This document shows, one piece after another, positions 18,788 to 26,762 of a DNA stretch of 64,000 nt; the first letter of the stretch is position 1; every line of letters begins with the position of its first letter. Where the stretch lies: positions 41,552 to 105,551 of the forward strand of contig CAMTZM010000006.1 in NCBI GenBank assembly GCA_947086655.1, written 5' to 3'. The DNA comes from an uncultured Eubacteriaceae bacterium (GTDB taxonomy: Bacteria; Bacillota; Clostridia; Lachnospirales; CAG-274). Made by a program: the position numbers and the translations under genes. The notes beneath the pieces are model-generated. The model searched no databases, was not told where the DNA came from, and worked only from the letters and a program-made list of their open reading frames with translations.

Positions 18788-19603
18788 ATGGAAATAACGG
18801 ATAAGGAATATAAAAGTATTGTTGATTATGTTAAATCAAATTATGGTATAAACTTAAATGGAAAAAAGACGCTTATTACGGGAAGACTTCAAAATTATCT
18901 TGTAAAAAACGGGTATTCAAGTTACAGTGAGTTTCTTGACAAAGTTAAAAGCAGTAAAACAGGTGAAGAAGCAAATAAGATGCTTAATTACCTTACTACT
19001 AATCATACATATTTTTTAAGAGAACAGCTTCACTTTAATTATTTAAGAGATGTAGTTCTTCCATTTCTGCTAAAAAAGGAAAGTGCAACCAAAAGTATCA
19101 AGTTATGGTCATGTGCTTGTTCGACTGGTGAAGAACCTTATACTATCGTTATGACAATGGAAGATTTTTTTAAGTCACAACCGGGAAAGTGGGATACAAG
19201 AATATTAGCTACGGACATATCTACACAAGTTTTGGGAAAAGCGAGAGAGGGGATTTATTTAAACGAACAGCTTGAAGTTCTTCCGGATAGATGGCGAAAG
19301 ATGTATTTTCAAAGACATTCAGATGTGGAAAGCCGAGTAAAAGATGAAATAAGAAATAAAGTTATATATAAACAATTTAATCTTATGAGTGCAAATTATA
19401 GTTTCAAATCAAAATTTAATGTTATATTTATTAGAAATGTTATGATTTATTTTGACGAGCAGACAAAAAGACAAATAGTTGATAAAATGTATAATTGTCT
19501 TGATATTGGGGGATATCTGTTTACAGGTATGGCTGAAGTGGTTGATAAGACCGCTACAAAGCTTAAATATATTCAGCCATCTATTTACCAAAAAATAAAT
19601 TAG
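18788..19603 (+). CDS. cheR: Chemotaxis protein methyltransferase CheR
   Basis: Methylates glutamates of chemoreceptors using S-adenosylmethionine. N-terminal CheR domain (about 1-75), then the SAM-binding motif LWSCACSTGEEPYTIVM (near 105), ILATDIS (near 140) and IFIRNVMIYFD (near 215). 271 residues is typical. The ATG at 18788 is preferred, with GAAGGTGAG upstream; an ATG 51 bp earlier adds an unconserved Cys-containing leader. cheB follows 17 bp later. It is cargo of the element splitting cwlD, an unusual place for an adaptation enzyme. Confidence 0.95.
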   Translation: MEITDKEYKSIVDYVKSNYGINLNGKKTLITGRLQNYLVKNGYSSYSEFLDKVKSSKTGEEANKMLNYLTTNHTYFLREQLHFNYLRDVVLPFLLKKESATKSIKLWSCACSTGEEPYTIVMTMEDFFKSQPGKWDTRILATDISTQVLGKAREGIYLNEQLEVLPDRWRKMYFQRHSDVESRVKDEIRNKVIYKQFNLMSANYSFKSKFNVIFIRNVMIYFDEQTKRQIVDKMYNCLDIGGYLFTGMAEVVDKTATKLKYIQPSIYQKIN

Positions 19604-19620
19604 TTATTGGTGTGGTGATT

Positions 19621-20706
19621 ATGAAAAAAATTAAAGTTCTTGTTGTTGATGATTCACTTTTATTTCGAGAATTTCTTGTGAGGGTTATTAACTCAATTCC
19701 TCAATTAATGGTTGTCGCAGCCTGTGAAGATGTATTTCAAGCAAGAGATGCTATACTTAAATTTCATCCTGATGTTGTTACATGTGATGTTAGTATGCCA
19801 AGAATGGATGGAATTGAATTTGTAAGACAACTTTTGCCGCAATATAAAATACCTGTCATTATGGTTAGCAGTCTTACAGGAAAAGTATTTGACGCATTAG
19901 AGGCCGGAGCTGTTGATTTTGTTAATAAACCAGCTATGCTAAATGATAAGGAAATTGAAAAGTTTGTAAAAAATGAACTTGCGAGTAAGATAATTGTTGC
20001 TGCGTCAGTTAAATTTGATAAAAATAATAAAAGCAGTATGCCTGTTAATAGCAGAGCGGTAAGACCAGTTAATAATACCGCACCGAAAAGCGGCGCTTTT
20101 TCGGTATTAAACAGAATTAGTTCAGGCAAAAACGTAAGCGACAGAATAGTAGCCATAGGTGCGTCTACCGGCGGAACAGAAGCTATTTTAAAGGTTGTAA
20201 AAGGATTTAATCCAGATATACCAGGTGTTGTTATAGTGCAGCATATGCCTGTTGGTTTTACAAGTTTATATGCAGAAAGACTGGATAGGTGCTGCAATGT
20301 ACGTGTAAAAGAGGCTAAAAGCGGAGACAGGGTTGAAAAAGGACTTGTACTTATAGCTCCCGGAGATGTTCAAATGAAACTTTCAAAAGATAGTAATGGG
20401 TATTTTGTTGTATGCGGAGGAACAACGAAAGTATCAGGGCATTGTCCTTCAGTTGATTTTTTGTTTAAATCTGTTGCTGAGACTGCTAAAGACAAAGCCA
20501 TAGGCGTTATACTTACGGGAATGGGAGCAGACGGCGCTGCCGGACTTCTTCAAATGAGAAGCAACGGAGCATTGACGATAGGACAAAATCAGCAAAGCTG
20601 TGTTGTATATGGTATGCCTAAAGTAGCATATGATATTGGAGCAGTTAAATATCAATTAGATATAAATGAGATATCAACAAAAGTTTATGCTCTTCTTAAT
20701 TTATGA
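19621..20706 (+). CDS. cheB: Chemotaxis response regulator methylesterase CheB
   Basis: Removes receptor methyl groups (and deamidates glutamines) when phosphorylated by CheA. Receiver domain: VVDDSLLFREFL, phospho-acceptor Asp in VVTCDVSMPRMDG (near residue 55), Lys in FVNKPA (near 100). Linker about 125-175. Catalytic domain with Ser-His-Asp triad: AIGASTGGTEA (Ser), IVQHMP (His) and GMGADGA (Asp). 361 residues, normal. Start ATG follows GGTGTGGTGATT. Paired with cheR inside the element. A hairpin (20737-20779) separates it from the cwlD 3' part. Confidence 0.96.
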   Translation: MKKIKVLVVDDSLLFREFLVRVINSIPQLMVVAACEDVFQARDAILKFHPDVVTCDVSMPRMDGIEFVRQLLPQYKIPVIMVSSLTGKVFDALEAGAVDFVNKPAMLNDKEIEKFVKNELASKIIVAASVKFDKNNKSSMPVNSRAVRPVNNTAPKSGAFSVLNRISSGKNVSDRIVAIGASTGGTEAILKVVKGFNPDIPGVVIVQHMPVGFTSLYAERLDRCCNVRVKEAKSGDRVEKGLVLIAPGDVQMKLSKDSNGYFVVCGGTTKVSGHCPSVDFLFKSVAETAKDKAIGVILTGMGADGAAGLLQMRSNGALTIGQNQQSCVVYGMPKVAYDIGAVKYQLDINEISTKVYALLNL

Positions 20707-20736
20707 TAAATACTAAATTATTAAAAAATTGTTTTT

Positions 20737-20779
20737 AAGTATGCGCTATATAAACTTAAAAGTTTTTTAGCGTATACTT
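20737..20779 (+). terminator. Hairpin after cheB, before attR
   Basis: AAGTATGCGCTA pairs with TAGCGTATACTT (one bulge). There is no good T-run after it, so termination is uncertain, but the place would keep cheRB transcription out of the cwlD fragment. Confidence 0.5.
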
Positions 20780-20789
20780 ATTATATGGC

Positions 20790-20815
20790 GCATTAAAGTA
20801 TTTCCCCACGGTGGC
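20790..20815 (+). other. attR: right recombination site
   Basis: Element arm GCATTAAAGTATT (20790-20802), core TCCCCACGGT (20803-20812), then cwlD sequence GGCTGGGACCCTGG. The central CA is at 20807-20808. The arm is the inverted complement, with one mismatch, of the arm at attL. Confidence 0.8.
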
Positions 20816-21364
20816 TGGGACCCTGGAAAGGTACGCAGTGACGGAATAGAGGAAAAAGGAATTAATCTTGCTGTCTCAAAGAAACTTCAAATATATCTTG
20901 AGCAAGCAGGGGCTTTTGTAACATTGACAAGAGATGATGATAGCGCTTTGTCATCGGAAAAAAGAGCCGATTTAAAAGAAAGAAAAAATATAATAAATGA
21001 TGAAAATACAGATATAGTAGTAAGTATTCATCAAAATTCATTTCCAAAAGAAAGTGTAAAAGGGGCACAGGTTTTTTATTATAAAAAATCGGAGCAGAGT
21101 AAAAGGCTTGCGGAATGTATACAAACAAGACTTAAAGAGTTTGCCGATAAATCTAATACAAGGATTCCAAAGGCTAATCTTGATTATTATATTTTAAAAA
21201 ATACACAGAAACCGGCAGTAATTGTGGAATGTGGTTTTTTATCTAATAATGAGGAAAACAAGAAACTTAACAGTGAAGAATATCAGGAAAAAATAGCATG
21301 GGCAATTTATATGGGTATTACTGATTTTTGCAAAAGTCTTGAAATTGAACAGGCTAATGCTTAA
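20807..21364 (+). CDS. cwlD: CwlD germination-specific amidase, C-terminal fragment (interrupted gene)
   Basis: Has no start codon of its own; it is the in-frame continuation of 16154-16315. It encodes HGGWDPGKVRSDGIEEKGIN and onward, with the zinc-ligand Glu in IEEKGINL, SIHQNSF (second His) and the catalytic Glu in ECGFLSN, all hallmarks of Amidase_3. With the first 54 codons it makes a full 239-residue enzyme. An internal ATG at 20924 would lack the HGG and Glu ligands and is not a plausible start. No frameshift or stop disrupts this half, which argues that the reading frame is still under selection and thus restored at some stage. Confidence 0.9.
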   Translation, partial: HGGWDPGKVRSDGIEEKGINLAVSKKLQIYLEQAGAFVTLTRDDDSALSSEKRADLKERKNIINDENTDIVVSIHQNSFPKESVKGAQVFYYKKSEQSKRLAECIQTRLKEFADKSNTRIPKANLDYYILKNTQKPAVIVECGFLSNNEENKKLNSEEYQEKIAWAIYMGITDFCKSLEIEQANA

Positions 21365-21458
21365 ATTTTATAAATAATGTATCTATATTTTTATATTTGT
21401 GATATAATATTATTATAAAAGAAAAGATTATATTATAATAGATTCAAAGGAGAAAAAT

Positions 21459-21845
21459 ATGAGTGATTTTTATGATGAAAAAGAATCTGAATGTAATTGC
21501 AATGATGATTGCGAATGTGAACATGAGCATGGAGATGGCTGTGAGTGTGAACATAGCATTATGACTATAATTACGGAAGATAACGAAGAATTAAAATGTA
21601 ATGTTATAGATATTTTTGAGGCTGCTGGAAGGGAATATATTGCGCTTTTGCCTGAAGGTGATGATGAAGTTCTTTTGTATCGTTATATTGAAAATGATTC
21701 AGAAGATGGTTTTGAACTTTCAAATATTGAAACAGACGAGGAGTTTCAAGCTGTTGAGACGGCATTTTTTGATTTATTTGAAGATGGTACGTTTGAGTAC
21801 GAAGAAGATGAAGAAGATGAAGAAGATGAAGAAGATGATGAGTAA
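21459..21845 (+). CDS. DUF1292 family protein with Cys/His-rich N-terminus
   Basis: Residues 35-110 match the DUF1292 (YrzB-like) pattern: MTIITEDNEELKCNVIDIFE, REYIALLPEGDDEVLLYRYIE and a C-terminal ETDEEFQAVETAFFDLFE. The function is unknown. This member has an N-terminal extension rich in Cys and His (CNCNDDCECEHEHGDGCECEH), which could bind metal, and a C-terminal tail of repeated GAAGAT/GAAGAA codons (21799-21842) coding for Glu and Asp. A GGAGAA ribosome site precedes the ATG. Confidence 0.8.
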   Translation: MSDFYDEKESECNCNDDCECEHEHGDGCECEHSIMTIITEDNEELKCNVIDIFEAAGREYIALLPEGDDEVLLYRYIENDSEDGFELSNIETDEEFQAVETAFFDLFEDGTFEYEEDEEDEEDEEDDE

Positions 21846-21887
21846 AATTTAAGTTAAATATAAAAAGTACAAAAGGGAGGTGGAACT

Positions 21888-22604
21888 ATGCAGACAGATT
21901 TATTTTATTATGTTCATTATAAACCGTTTATTTTTAAAAATATTAAAATTGCGCAAAAAGCAAAACCTAAGATGCTTGTTGTTGGTAATATGTCGGCTGT
22001 TGAGATTAATAGTGAGTATGAAGGACCGGATTTTTCTATATTTATGAATAATACTATAAATGATGAAGTGATAAAATACGCAAAAAGTATTTCTGATGGT
22101 TTTAATATGCTTAAAAATTCCGCTTTTGAGGCTGCCAATAGAATTGTTATTATGGATTATGATTATGAAGGTAAAATTGCCGCTTTAAATGATAGTTTTA
22201 TTAAGTTTTCTAATTCATTTAATTTTTATAAAAAATTTGCGTCTGATAATGCTGAAAATAGTTCTAACCTTTTAGAATTTTCGGAGGAAATTACACAAGA
22301 TGCTTATAAAAATGAAGAAATTCTTTCTTATTATGGCTTAAAGCTGAATTTTGATGAAGAAATGATTTATAACAGTGAAGTTTTAATCGGAATGAATGAA
22401 AGTGATTTTAATAAACGTAAATACGAACTTCTTAGTTTTTTAAAGGATTTTTATGATAAGGCTTGTGATTCAATGGATATGCCTATGTCAAGTTACATGA
22501 GTTTTAAAAATCTTGATTTTTATTATAACTATGTATTTGCGCCTAAGTCTCCGGATAAGTATAGGATAATTGAAATGGGTATGCTTGTGGATATTAATTT
22601 ATAA
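21888..22604 (+). CDS. Unknown protein, 238 residues
   Basis: Not recognised. Begins MQTDLFYYVHYKPFIFKNIK after a strong GGGAGGTGG ribosome site. It is acidic, predicted mostly helical in residues 60-190, and ends SFKNLDFYYNYVFAPKSPDK plus RIIEMGMLVDINL. There is no signal peptide or clear membrane segment. Lies 42 bp after the DUF1292 gene in the same direction and is followed by a terminator, so the two probably form an operon. Confidence 0.65.
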   Translation: MQTDLFYYVHYKPFIFKNIKIAQKAKPKMLVVGNMSAVEINSEYEGPDFSIFMNNTINDEVIKYAKSISDGFNMLKNSAFEAANRIVIMDYDYEGKIAALNDSFIKFSNSFNFYKKFASDNAENSSNLLEFSEEITQDAYKNEEILSYYGLKLNFDEEMIYNSEVLIGMNESDFNKRKYELLSFLKDFYDKACDSMDMPMSSYMSFKNLDFYYNYVFAPKSPDKYRIIEMGMLVDINL

Positions 22605-22669
22605 TACATAAAAGTAAAAATATATCAATAAAAAATGATATAAAAAAATAAATTGCAGATTTTTTAAAA

Positions 22670-22700
22670 AAGATTCTCCGATTTAAAATCGGGGAATCTT
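22670..22700. terminator. Terminator between the unknown gene and the lipoprotein gene
   Basis: AAGATTCTCCGATT pairs with AATCGGGGAATCTT (one G-U pair), short loop, T-rich on the plus strand. Convergent genes on each side. Confidence 0.8.
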
Positions 22701-22718
22701 TTATTATTTATGTTTTAT

Positions 22719-23207
22719 TTATTTTGCTTTAAATGTTTTTGCAAGTTCAAAGAATTTTGACTTATATGCAGAATATAAATCATTAGGAGCTGAATAAGTT
22801 AAAATATATTCCTTTTCATCATTTAAAATAATAAATGATAAAAATTTAGTAGTATCATTTGAATAGTATATCTCATTTGTATCGTATTCAAGTATATTGC
22901 TTTCTTTTGCTCCATTCAATTCATAGTTTGACTGTCTTATTTCCTCAAGAAAGTTTTCTTTTATATCGTTAAATTCTATTCCTTCAGAAACATTATTTTC
23001 CTCAATCGAAAAGTATATTCCGTCTTCCTCTCCAAATGGAAATTTTATTTTGTTTTCTTCTTCCTGTTCAATTTGAGAATTTTCGGGGAAACATATTTCA
23101 TAACTGTTTTCGGCACTTTTATATTTATCTGTACCAGAAGGGGTACAGCCGGCAAGTGAGTATAAAGTAACAGCAAATAGAAATAAAATTAAACTTTTTT
23201 TAAACAT
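22719..23207 (-). CDS. Small lipoprotein of unknown function
   Basis: Signal peptide with lipobox: MFKKSLILFLFAVTLYSLAGC. Start set at the ATG after GGAGG; an ATG 15 bp upstream overlaps the ribosome site. The mature part (about 140 residues) has the pattern of a small beta-sandwich lipoprotein: KSAENSYEICFPENSQIE, then alternating strands, ending FFELAKTFKAK. The layout resembles the lipoprotein at 30798-31310 but sequence identity is low. Surface-exposed protein of unknown role. Confidence 0.75.
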   Translation of the reverse strand: MFKKSLILFLFAVTLYSLAGCTPSGTDKYKSAENSYEICFPENSQIEQEEENKIKFPFGEEDGIYFSIEENNVSEGIEFNDIKENFLEEIRQSNYELNGAKESNILEYDTNEIYYSNDTTKFLSFIILNDEKEYILTYSAPNDLYSAYKSKFFELAKTFKAK

Positions 23208-23436
23208 TTTTAACGCCTCCATACAATTAATTATTAAGGAAATACTGATTATTTTTCTATTAATAGTTAAATCAGCAATTACTTAATATTATACATTAAT
23301 AAAAAGATAAAGTAAATAATTTTGCATTTTTTAATAAAATTGAAACATAAAAAACGCATAAGCCGTATTGATAAACACTTTATAATAGTGTAAAATAAAG
23401 GAACTTTTATTAATTAAAATAAATGGGGGTAAAATT

Positions 23437-24717
23437 ATGAACGATATATATGTTGTAAAGCAATATAAAAATAAAAAAGAAATAAATATATCAGTTCCCG
23501 GTTCAAAAAGTATTACTAACAGAGCTCTTATGCTTGCAGCTATATCTAATGGAATATGTGTTGTTAATAATATACTTTTTAGCGATGATTCGAGAGCGTT
23601 TTTAGATTGTCTTAACTCTTTAGGTTTTGAACTTAAAATAGACGAATATAAAAAGACTGTAACTGTATATGGACAAGGAGGCAAAATACCTTGTAGAAAC
23701 GCTGAAATTAACGTAAGAAGTGCAGGAACAGCCGCAAGATTTTTAACTGCTTTACTTGCTTTTTCAGGAGGAAATTATGTGTTAAACTCATCTGAGCAGA
23801 TGAAAAAAAGACCTATAAAACCTTTGTTGGATGTATTAAAAAGAGAAGGTGTACATGTTAAATATTTAGAGAATGAAGGTTTTTTCCCTTTTGAGATTAA
23901 ATCATCGGGTATACAAGGAGGAAGTTTAGAAATTGATACAGGTTTAAGCAGTCAATTTGCAAGTGCACTTATGATGTCAGGGGCTGTATGTGAAAATGGT
24001 ATTGAAATAAAAATGAGTGGAAAAAGAATAGAGGGAGCTTATATAAAGCTTACTTATAATATGATGAAACATTTTAATATGGATATTGAAAAAAACAATT
24101 CGTGTTTTTATGTAAGAAAAAAACAAAGCTGTATTAATGAATATAATGTTGAGCCGGATTTATCGGCAGCGTGTTATTTTTATGCTATGGCTCCTCTTTT
24201 AAATATAAATGTTACTGTAAATGGTGTGTATAAAAATTCAATTCAAGGAGATTTAAAATTTATATATGTATTGGAGAAATTAGGCTGTAAAATTGATGAA
24301 ACTGAAAAAGGTATAAAAGTCTATGGAGTTGAAAGTTATTATGGAATAACTGTTGATATGAATGATTTTTCAGACCAAACTATGACACTTTCAGCAATTG
24401 CTCCATTTGCTAAATCTCCTACAACTATTAAAAATATAGAACATATTAGATATCAAGAGTCTGATAGAATTTCAGCTATAATAAATGAATTATCTAAGTT
24501 AGGAATAATATGCCATGAACTTGAGACAAGAGATGGAATAATTATTTATCCCGGGGATATAAACTCGGGAGTTGTAGAAACATATGATGACCACCGTATT
24601 GCGATGTCTTTTTCTCTTATAGGTTTAAAAACCGGAGGAATAAAAATATCAAATCCTATGTGCTGCAGAAAAACATTTGAGGGATTTTTTGATTTATTAG
24701 ATGATATAACAAAATAA
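23437..24717 (+). CDS. aroA: 3-phosphoshikimate 1-carboxyvinyltransferase (EPSP synthase)
   Basis: Sixth step of the shikimate pathway, joining PEP to shikimate-3-phosphate. 426 residues. Substrate-binding motifs: VPGSKSITNRALMLAA (near residue 15), the PEP-binding RSAGTAARFLTALLAF (near 90), the catalytic region DFSDQTMTLSAIA (near 310), RYQESDRI (near 340) and YDDHRIAMSF (near 386). It stands alone, with no other aro gene adjacent, between a lipoprotein gene and a bidirectional terminator. Confidence 0.96.
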   Translation: MNDIYVVKQYKNKKEINISVPGSKSITNRALMLAAISNGICVVNNILFSDDSRAFLDCLNSLGFELKIDEYKKTVTVYGQGGKIPCRNAEINVRSAGTAARFLTALLAFSGGNYVLNSSEQMKKRPIKPLLDVLKREGVHVKYLENEGFFPFEIKSSGIQGGSLEIDTGLSSQFASALMMSGAVCENGIEIKMSGKRIEGAYIKLTYNMMKHFNMDIEKNNSCFYVRKKQSCINEYNVEPDLSAACYFYAMAPLLNINVTVNGVYKNSIQGDLKFIYVLEKLGCKIDETEKGIKVYGVESYYGITVDMNDFSDQTMTLSAIAPFAKSPTTIKNIEHIRYQESDRISAIINELSKLGIICHELETRDGIIIYPGDINSGVVETYDDHRIAMSFSLIGLKTGGIKISNPMCCRKTFEGFFDLLDDITK

Positions 24718-24730
24718 TTTGTTTATATAA

Positions 24731-24770
24731 AATAAAACCCTACAACAGTTTTAGCTTGTAGGGTTTTATT
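24731..24770. terminator. Bidirectional terminator after aroA
   Basis: Perfect 15-bp stem AATAAAACCCTACAA / TTGTAGGGTTTTATT with a 10-nt loop, T-rich on both sides, between convergent genes. Confidence 0.9.
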
Positions 24771-24775
24771 TGTTT

Positions 24776-26629
24776 TTAATCAGCTTTTTCTATTTTCACA
24801 TCAAAATCAAGGTAACATTCAAAAATACGTCCCCATGGAAAGAAACATTTTGAAAGAGTTAAATCTTTAATATTATATTTTGTATTTTTAATAGTGTATG
24901 TTGTGTTTTTAAAAGCTTCAGATAATTTATCAGGCTCAAGAAGGTCATAAAGTTTTTTGCTTGATACAAGGTCGTCGCCTGTTGGAACAAAAGGTTCTGT
25001 TGAAAGCTGTCTTTTTATTTTAACTGTATAAATTCCGTCTTCAAGAAAATGCTGAGAAAGCATGTTTATATGCGACTGTAAAAACTTTTCCGTATCATTA
25101 TTTTTTTCCTCCATAATGCCGTATACTTGAGCATGTGCTACTCCTAAGCCTATTGCATTTGCATTTGTATTCCATGCACTGTAACAAGATAAGTTTGTAA
25201 GTGAAAGTTCTGTATTTTTAGCGTTTAAAGAATTATTATATAATTGTTTAAAAAGGAGGTTTTCTCCGGTAACTGAAACAGTCGAGTTATATATTTCTAT
25301 AAGACCTATATTATTTCCTTGTGCATATTTTTTATTCATTTCATCATAAGCGTATTCAGGTAAAAAGTTCATTGTATTTCCATAGTCGTAAAGATATAAC
25401 ACAAATTTTTTATTAGTTACATGAGAGCCTCTTTTTACAAAGTTAATATCGTTTGATAAGAGTTTATTTACACTTAATACATCGAATTTAGCGACAGTTT
25501 CGGTATTGGCTGTACTTATAGGAATTAATGAAGTATTTAAATTATGTCTTTTTGATACGTCTCTTGCATATATTAACTGAGGAATTTCGTCTAAACCAAA
25601 TACAAAATTTATATTATCATTTAATCCTTTTGTAGCTAAGTATGAATTCCATGAGCCTTTATAGAAACTTAAAAGTTTATATACACTGTAACCTCCTGTT
25701 GTCATATATGTTCTTGCAAAACTGAATTTAATTGGATTTCCGTTTTCTACCGGAATCCAATCGGCTTTAGTATTGTTATATAAGTATGTAATTGAATCAG
25801 GAAGTTGAAAATCATCATTGCTTATTATAATTTCATCAATTAATCCGGCGTCCTGCATTTTCATAAGTCTATAAAATATTGCTGTTACAGTTCTAAAAGG
25901 AGCTCTGTATTTTGCAGTGTAACGTACATAAGGTTCTTTTGTCCGATAATTTACATTAAAATCTCTTAAAAAGTCTTTTTCCCATGGAGCAAGACTATCT
26001 TCGCCTAATTCTGATTTTTTGTTTTGAACATAATTCCATTCAAGAAGAAATTGTGAAGGAGTTACTCTTGATAAGCGAGCTGCTTCGGTTTCTGAAAAAT
26101 CAGGATTATAAATTCTGTAATAATATATGAGTCCCAGTTGTTTTTCATTATTTGGCCATATTTGATTTCCTCTTGTTTCAGGAAGGGTTCTTGGCATAGA
26201 TAAATTTACGTAATATGTAGGTTTGGTATTTTCAGAAGTAAGTTTATAAAGATCATCAAGCGCTTGTGTGTAGCTTAAATAGTGGTCTCCGCAGCGGCTG
26301 CCTACAAGACCTTTTGTTATGTATGATGATGTATTTATTATAACCGTAGTGTTTTCATTATTGTTTTGAGAAACTAAATCATAAATATCTTGTCTTGTTT
26401 TTTCACTGTTTCCATAATAGTTGTTTTTATCTATGGCTGAAAAATAATCAAGCGATGATTTATCGGCGGATATAAGTTCATCTCCAGCTATTTTAGCTAA
26501 GTTTGAGAGATATTCAACACTTATAGGACGGCTGTCAAGAGGTGATGTTATTATTGTTTGAGCGTTTGCTGATATGGCAAATGCAAAATATATAAAAAGT
26601 GCGGTAATTGATAAAATTATATTTTTCAT
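24776..26629 (-). CDS. Secreted DUF4127 family protein
   Basis: 617 residues with an N-terminal signal peptide (MKNIILSITALFIYFAFAISANA). The mature protein opens with ITSPLDSRPISVEYLSNLAK, the DUF4127 hallmark, and has ISNDDFQLPDS, FGLDEIPQLIYAR and SVTGENL-type blocks. The family is frequent in gut and soil Firmicutes and has no known function; the Asp/His pattern could be metal-binding. Start chosen at the ATG after AAGGAG rather than an ATG 18 bp upstream. It stands alone, between two terminators. Confidence 0.85.
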   Translation of the reverse strand: MKNIILSITALFIYFAFAISANAQTIITSPLDSRPISVEYLSNLAKIAGDELISADKSSLDYFSAIDKNNYYGNSEKTRQDIYDLVSQNNNENTTVIINTSSYITKGLVGSRCGDHYLSYTQALDDLYKLTSENTKPTYYVNLSMPRTLPETRGNQIWPNNEKQLGLIYYYRIYNPDFSETEAARLSRVTPSQFLLEWNYVQNKKSELGEDSLAPWEKDFLRDFNVNYRTKEPYVRYTAKYRAPFRTVTAIFYRLMKMQDAGLIDEIIISNDDFQLPDSITYLYNNTKADWIPVENGNPIKFSFARTYMTTGGYSVYKLLSFYKGSWNSYLATKGLNDNINFVFGLDEIPQLIYARDVSKRHNLNTSLIPISTANTETVAKFDVLSVNKLLSNDINFVKRGSHVTNKKFVLYLYDYGNTMNFLPEYAYDEMNKKYAQGNNIGLIEIYNSTVSVTGENLLFKQLYNNSLNAKNTELSLTNLSCYSAWNTNANAIGLGVAHAQVYGIMEEKNNDTEKFLQSHINMLSQHFLEDGIYTVKIKRQLSTEPFVPTGDDLVSSKKLYDLLEPDKLSEAFKNTTYTIKNTKYNIKDLTLSKCFFPWGRIFECYLDFDVKIEKAD

Positions 26630-26660
26630 TTTATTACTCCTTGTCATTACTCATTTGTTA

Positions 26661-26700
26661 AAAAATAGGCTCGCACGTTAAAAAATGCGAGCCTATTTTT
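26661..26700 (-). terminator. Terminator after the chemoreceptor gene
   Basis: Perfect 15-bp stem AAAAATAGGCTCGCA / TGCGAGCCTATTTTT with a 10-nt loop; the A-run on the plus strand gives a U-tract on the minus transcript. Confidence 0.88.
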
Positions 26701-26762
26701 ATTTTAAAAATTAAAATGTGTTTAGTATTAATTGCGGTTTGACTGAAAAACATAAGTTTCAG

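Larger units (their letters stand above)
16316..20808 (+). mobile_element. 4.49-kb intervening element splitting cwlD (skin-like, serine recombinase)
   Basis: Carries a large serine recombinase at its left end, then a TM2 protein, CheR and CheB. Outer ends: GCAGGCCAT|GGT on the left and CCCCAC|GGT|GGCTGG on the right. If recombination occurs at the shared CA (16316-16317 and 20807-20808), 4491 bp leave as a circle and cwlD is restored as 239 codons (54 + 185), close to the 237 residues of B. subtilis CwlD. The junction of the circle has inverted arms GCATTAAAGTATT / AATACATTAATGC (12 of 13 paired) around a 10-bp core. Such elements in sporulation genes (sigK skin, for example) are excised in the mother cell, which is not inherited. 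Excision here is predicted, not observed. Confidence 0.88.

Noticed and set aside
20924..21364. Reading the cwlD 3' half as a separate amidase gene starting at an internal ATG
   Set aside because: That start would lose two metal ligands; the frame is open upstream to the exact recombination junction.
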